Assembly (NCBI RefSeq): GCF_020023735.2
Contig: NZ_CP076444.2
Coordinates: forward strand, 1,875,501 to 1,939,500
DNA: 64,000 nucleotides
DNA from: Mycoavidus sp. HKI
GTDB taxonomy: Bacteria > Pseudomonadota > Gammaproteobacteria > Burkholderiales > Burkholderiaceae
Direction of reading: 5' to 3'
Made by a program: the position numbers and the translations under genes. Positions 62,225 to 64,000 of the stretch are shown in pieces. Numbering within the stretch: the first letter of the stretch is position 1; each line of letters begins with the position of its first letter. The notes under the pieces were generated by a model, which had not been told where the DNA came from, made no database searches, and was given only the letters and a program-made list of their open reading frames with translations.

Positions 62225-64000
62225 ATGAACCGCTACCCTCTGTGGAAATATATCGTGATGTTGATGGCACTCGCCATCGGCCTGCTATATACACTGCCTA
62301 ATTTCTTTGGTGAAACGCCTGCAGTGCAGATCTCAAGCGGCAGGGCAACCGTGAAGATCGATCATGGCGTCTTAAAAAAAGTAGAAGACGCGCTCGCTTT
62401 AAATCAAATTGCAGCGATTAACACGACGTTCGATAACAGCGCCAATAACGCTAGCGTACGCATACGGTTGGCGGATACAGATACTCAGCTGCGCGCCAAG
62501 GATCTACTTGCCAAAGCCCTCAATCACGATCCCTCTAATCCGGCTTATATTGTTGCTCTAAATTTGCAAAGCGCTTCGCCTAAATGGCTGACAGCGCTAC
62601 ACGCGCTACCCATGTATCTGGGCCTAGATTTGCGTGGCGGCGTGCATTTCTTGTTACAAGTGGACATGGCCGGCGCACTCGCCAAAAAACTCGATACCAG
62701 CGCAAGCGATATCCGTACCCTGCTGCGTGAGCGCACTATTCGTAGTGGCGGCATCAGCCGCGTTGAGCAAACCATCCGCATCAATTTTGCCACTGCGGCG
62801 CCTGCCGAAGCTACGCGCACCTTGCTCTCAGACAAGTTCAGTGAGTTGCAATGGAACGTGCAAACAGCGGCAGACGGCTATCAGGTGATTGGCGTTTTTT
62901 CTCCGAGCGCCCTGCGTACCGTTCAAGAAAATGCTCTGAAGCAGAATATCGCAACGCTGCATAATCGTGTCAATGAGCTCGGTGTGGCTGAGCCCGTGAT
63001 CCAACAACAAGGGGTGGATCGCATCATTGTCGAGCTCCCGGGCGTACAAGACACGGCTAAAGCTAAAGACATCATAGGCCGCACGGCAACCCTCGAAGCG
63101 CGCTTAGTCGAGGTCAACGCGCCGCGTTTCCCCAATCCACGTGATCCAGTGCCGGCGGGTGCTGAACTCTTCACCGAGGGCAACAGCGCTCCTGTGCTCC
63201 TCAAAAAACAGATTATCTTTACTGGCGATCGCATCACCGATGCGGCGGCAGGCTTTGATGAACACCAGCAAGCTGCGGTTAAAATTCGCCTAGATGCAGC
63301 CGGCGGCCGCGTGTTGCGCAGCGTCTCGCGCGACAACATCGGCAAGCCAATGGCGATTGTGTTATTTGAAAAAGGCAAAGGCGAAGTCCTGACAGTCGCC
63401 ACGATTCAATCCGAGCTCGGCGAAAATTTTCAGATCACCGGCTCCGCCTCCACTGCGGCAGCCAATGATCTCGCCTTGCTGTTGCGCGCAGGCTCACTGG
63501 CCGCGCCAATGGAAATCATAGAAGAGCGCACCATCGGTCCTAGTCTAGGCGCGGATAATATCAAGAAAGGTTTTGATTCCGTACTCTATGGCTTTACCGC
63601 TATCGCCCTCTTTATGTTGGCGTATTACATGCTGTTCGGCTTGGTTTCAGTTCTGGCCCTATCGCTTAACCTGCTGCTCTTAATCGCCGTGCTATCGATG
63701 CTGCAAGCCACGCTGACTCTGCCAGGCATTGCCGCGATTGCCCTCACCCTTGGTATGGCCATCGATGCGAACGTATTAATCAACGAGCGCATCCGCGAAG
63801 AACTGCGTCATGGCGCATCACCGCAAACGGCCATTTCTTCTGGCTTTCAGCATGCCTGGTCGACCATTCTCGATTCAAATGTGACCACCTTAATTGCTGG
63901 TCTTGCCTTGCTAGCCTTCGGCTCCGGGCCAGTACGAGGCTTTGCCGTGGTGCATTGCATCGGTATTTTGACGTCAATGTTCTCGGCCGTATTCTTTGCC
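62225..64000 (+). CDS. secD: Protein translocase subunit SecD (C-terminus cut by window edge)
   Basis: 592 residues visible. N-terminal helix (MNRYPLWKYIVMLMALAIGL), then YLGLDLRGGVHFLLQVDM at the start of the periplasmic head, RVNELGVAEPVIQQQG, and the membrane half (IALTLGMAIDANVLINERIREEL). SecDF uses the proton gradient to help pull proteins through SecYEG. The start is ATG 62225; the stop lies outside the window, probably followed by secF. Confidence 0.95.
   Translation, partial: MNRYPLWKYIVMLMALAIGLLYTLPNFFGETPAVQISSGRATVKIDHGVLKKVEDALALNQIAAINTTFDNSANNASVRIRLADTDTQLRAKDLLAKALNHDPSNPAYIVALNLQSASPKWLTALHALPMYLGLDLRGGVHFLLQVDMAGALAKKLDTSASDIRTLLRERTIRSGGISRVEQTIRINFATAAPAEATRTLLSDKFSELQWNVQTAADGYQVIGVFSPSALRTVQENALKQNIATLHNRVNELGVAEPVIQQQGVDRIIVELPGVQDTAKAKDIIGRTATLEARLVEVNAPRFPNPRDPVPAGAELFTEGNSAPVLLKKQIIFTGDRITDAAAGFDEHQQAAVKIRLDAAGGRVLRSVSRDNIGKPMAIVLFEKGKGEVLTVATIQSELGENFQITGSASTAAANDLALLLRAGSLAAPMEIIEERTIGPSLGADNIKKGFDSVLYGFTAIALFMLAYYMLFGLVSVLALSLNLLLLIAVLSMLQATLTLPGIAAIALTLGMAIDANVLINERIREELRHGASPQTAISSGFQHAWSTILDSNVTTLIAGLALLAFGSGPVRGFAVVHCIGILTSMFSAVFFA

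Overview
The window comes from a betaproteobacterium of the Burkholderiaceae. The core gene order is typical of that family: rpoS-nlpD-pcm-surE, rph-rdgB-hemW, gmk-rpoZ-relA/spoT, fur|bamE-dapB-leuS-lptE-holA-proA, rplM-rpsI-erpA and queA-tgt-yajC-secD. Intermediate base composition, two complete insertion sequences, several broken genes and two very large NACHT/WD40 proteins suggest a host-associated or endosymbiotic member, such as the Mycoavidus/Glomeribacter lineage. That placement is inferred from gene content, not from a database search.

Layout. 1-4.0 kb: rpoS (cut by the left edge), nlpD, pcm and surE on the minus strand, then rlmJ. 4.2-8.4 kb: two paralogous LysR regulator + Tat-type solute-binding protein pairs facing each other as an inverted duplication, with no permease or ATPase. 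8.7-9.2 kb: a PCuAC-like secreted protein that has lost most copper ligands. 9.49-11.27 kb: a complete IS1634-family element with 6-bp target duplications. 11.4-15.6 kb: NACHT/WD40 protein 1, whose conserved C-terminal tail is now in another frame. 16.3-24.7 kb: core block with tRNA-Ser, hemW, rdgB, rph, yicC, gmk, rpoZ, relA/spoT, greB, tRNA-Gly and tRNA-Cys.

25.0-31.8 kb: accessory island with an Rpn-family nuclease gene, a second Rpn-like C-terminal fragment and NACHT/WD40 protein 2 (1811 aa). The Rpn gene contains an in-frame ATG behind a perfect AGGAGG, predicting a 78-aa C-terminal product that could act as an intragenic antitoxin. 32.1-36.5 kb: rRNA methyltransferase, amino-acid permease and KamA-family radical SAM aminomutase. 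36.6-41.3 kb: a patchwork of hemerythrin, a membrane protein, a small DUF6630-like gene cleanly split by an IS4-family element (9-bp duplication), a 149-bp MITE-like element with its own 9-bp duplication, and a 68-bp decayed copy of kamA. 41.4-64 kb: mostly core genes (aromatic amino-acid permease, hemJ, proA, holA, lptE, leuS, dapB, bamE, fur, gap, tkt, erpA, rpsI, rplM, recG, queA, tgt, yajC, secD cut by the right edge), plus a DUF1016/YhcG nuclease gene broken by an in-frame stop.

How it works together. The core segments cover stationary-phase and stringent response (rpoS, relA/spoT, rpoZ), protein and nucleotide repair or sanitation (pcm, rdgB), translation and RNA modification (leuS, rlmJ, RlmL-type methyltransferase, queA, tgt, rplM, rpsI), envelope biogenesis (bamE, lptE, yajC, secD, nlpD), haem (hemW, hemJ) and central carbon metabolism (gap, tkt). 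The accessory segments carry probable conflict systems (NACHT/WD40, Rpn, a DUF1016 relic) and nutrient-uptake genes. Both NACHT genes lie in insertions next to tRNA genes.
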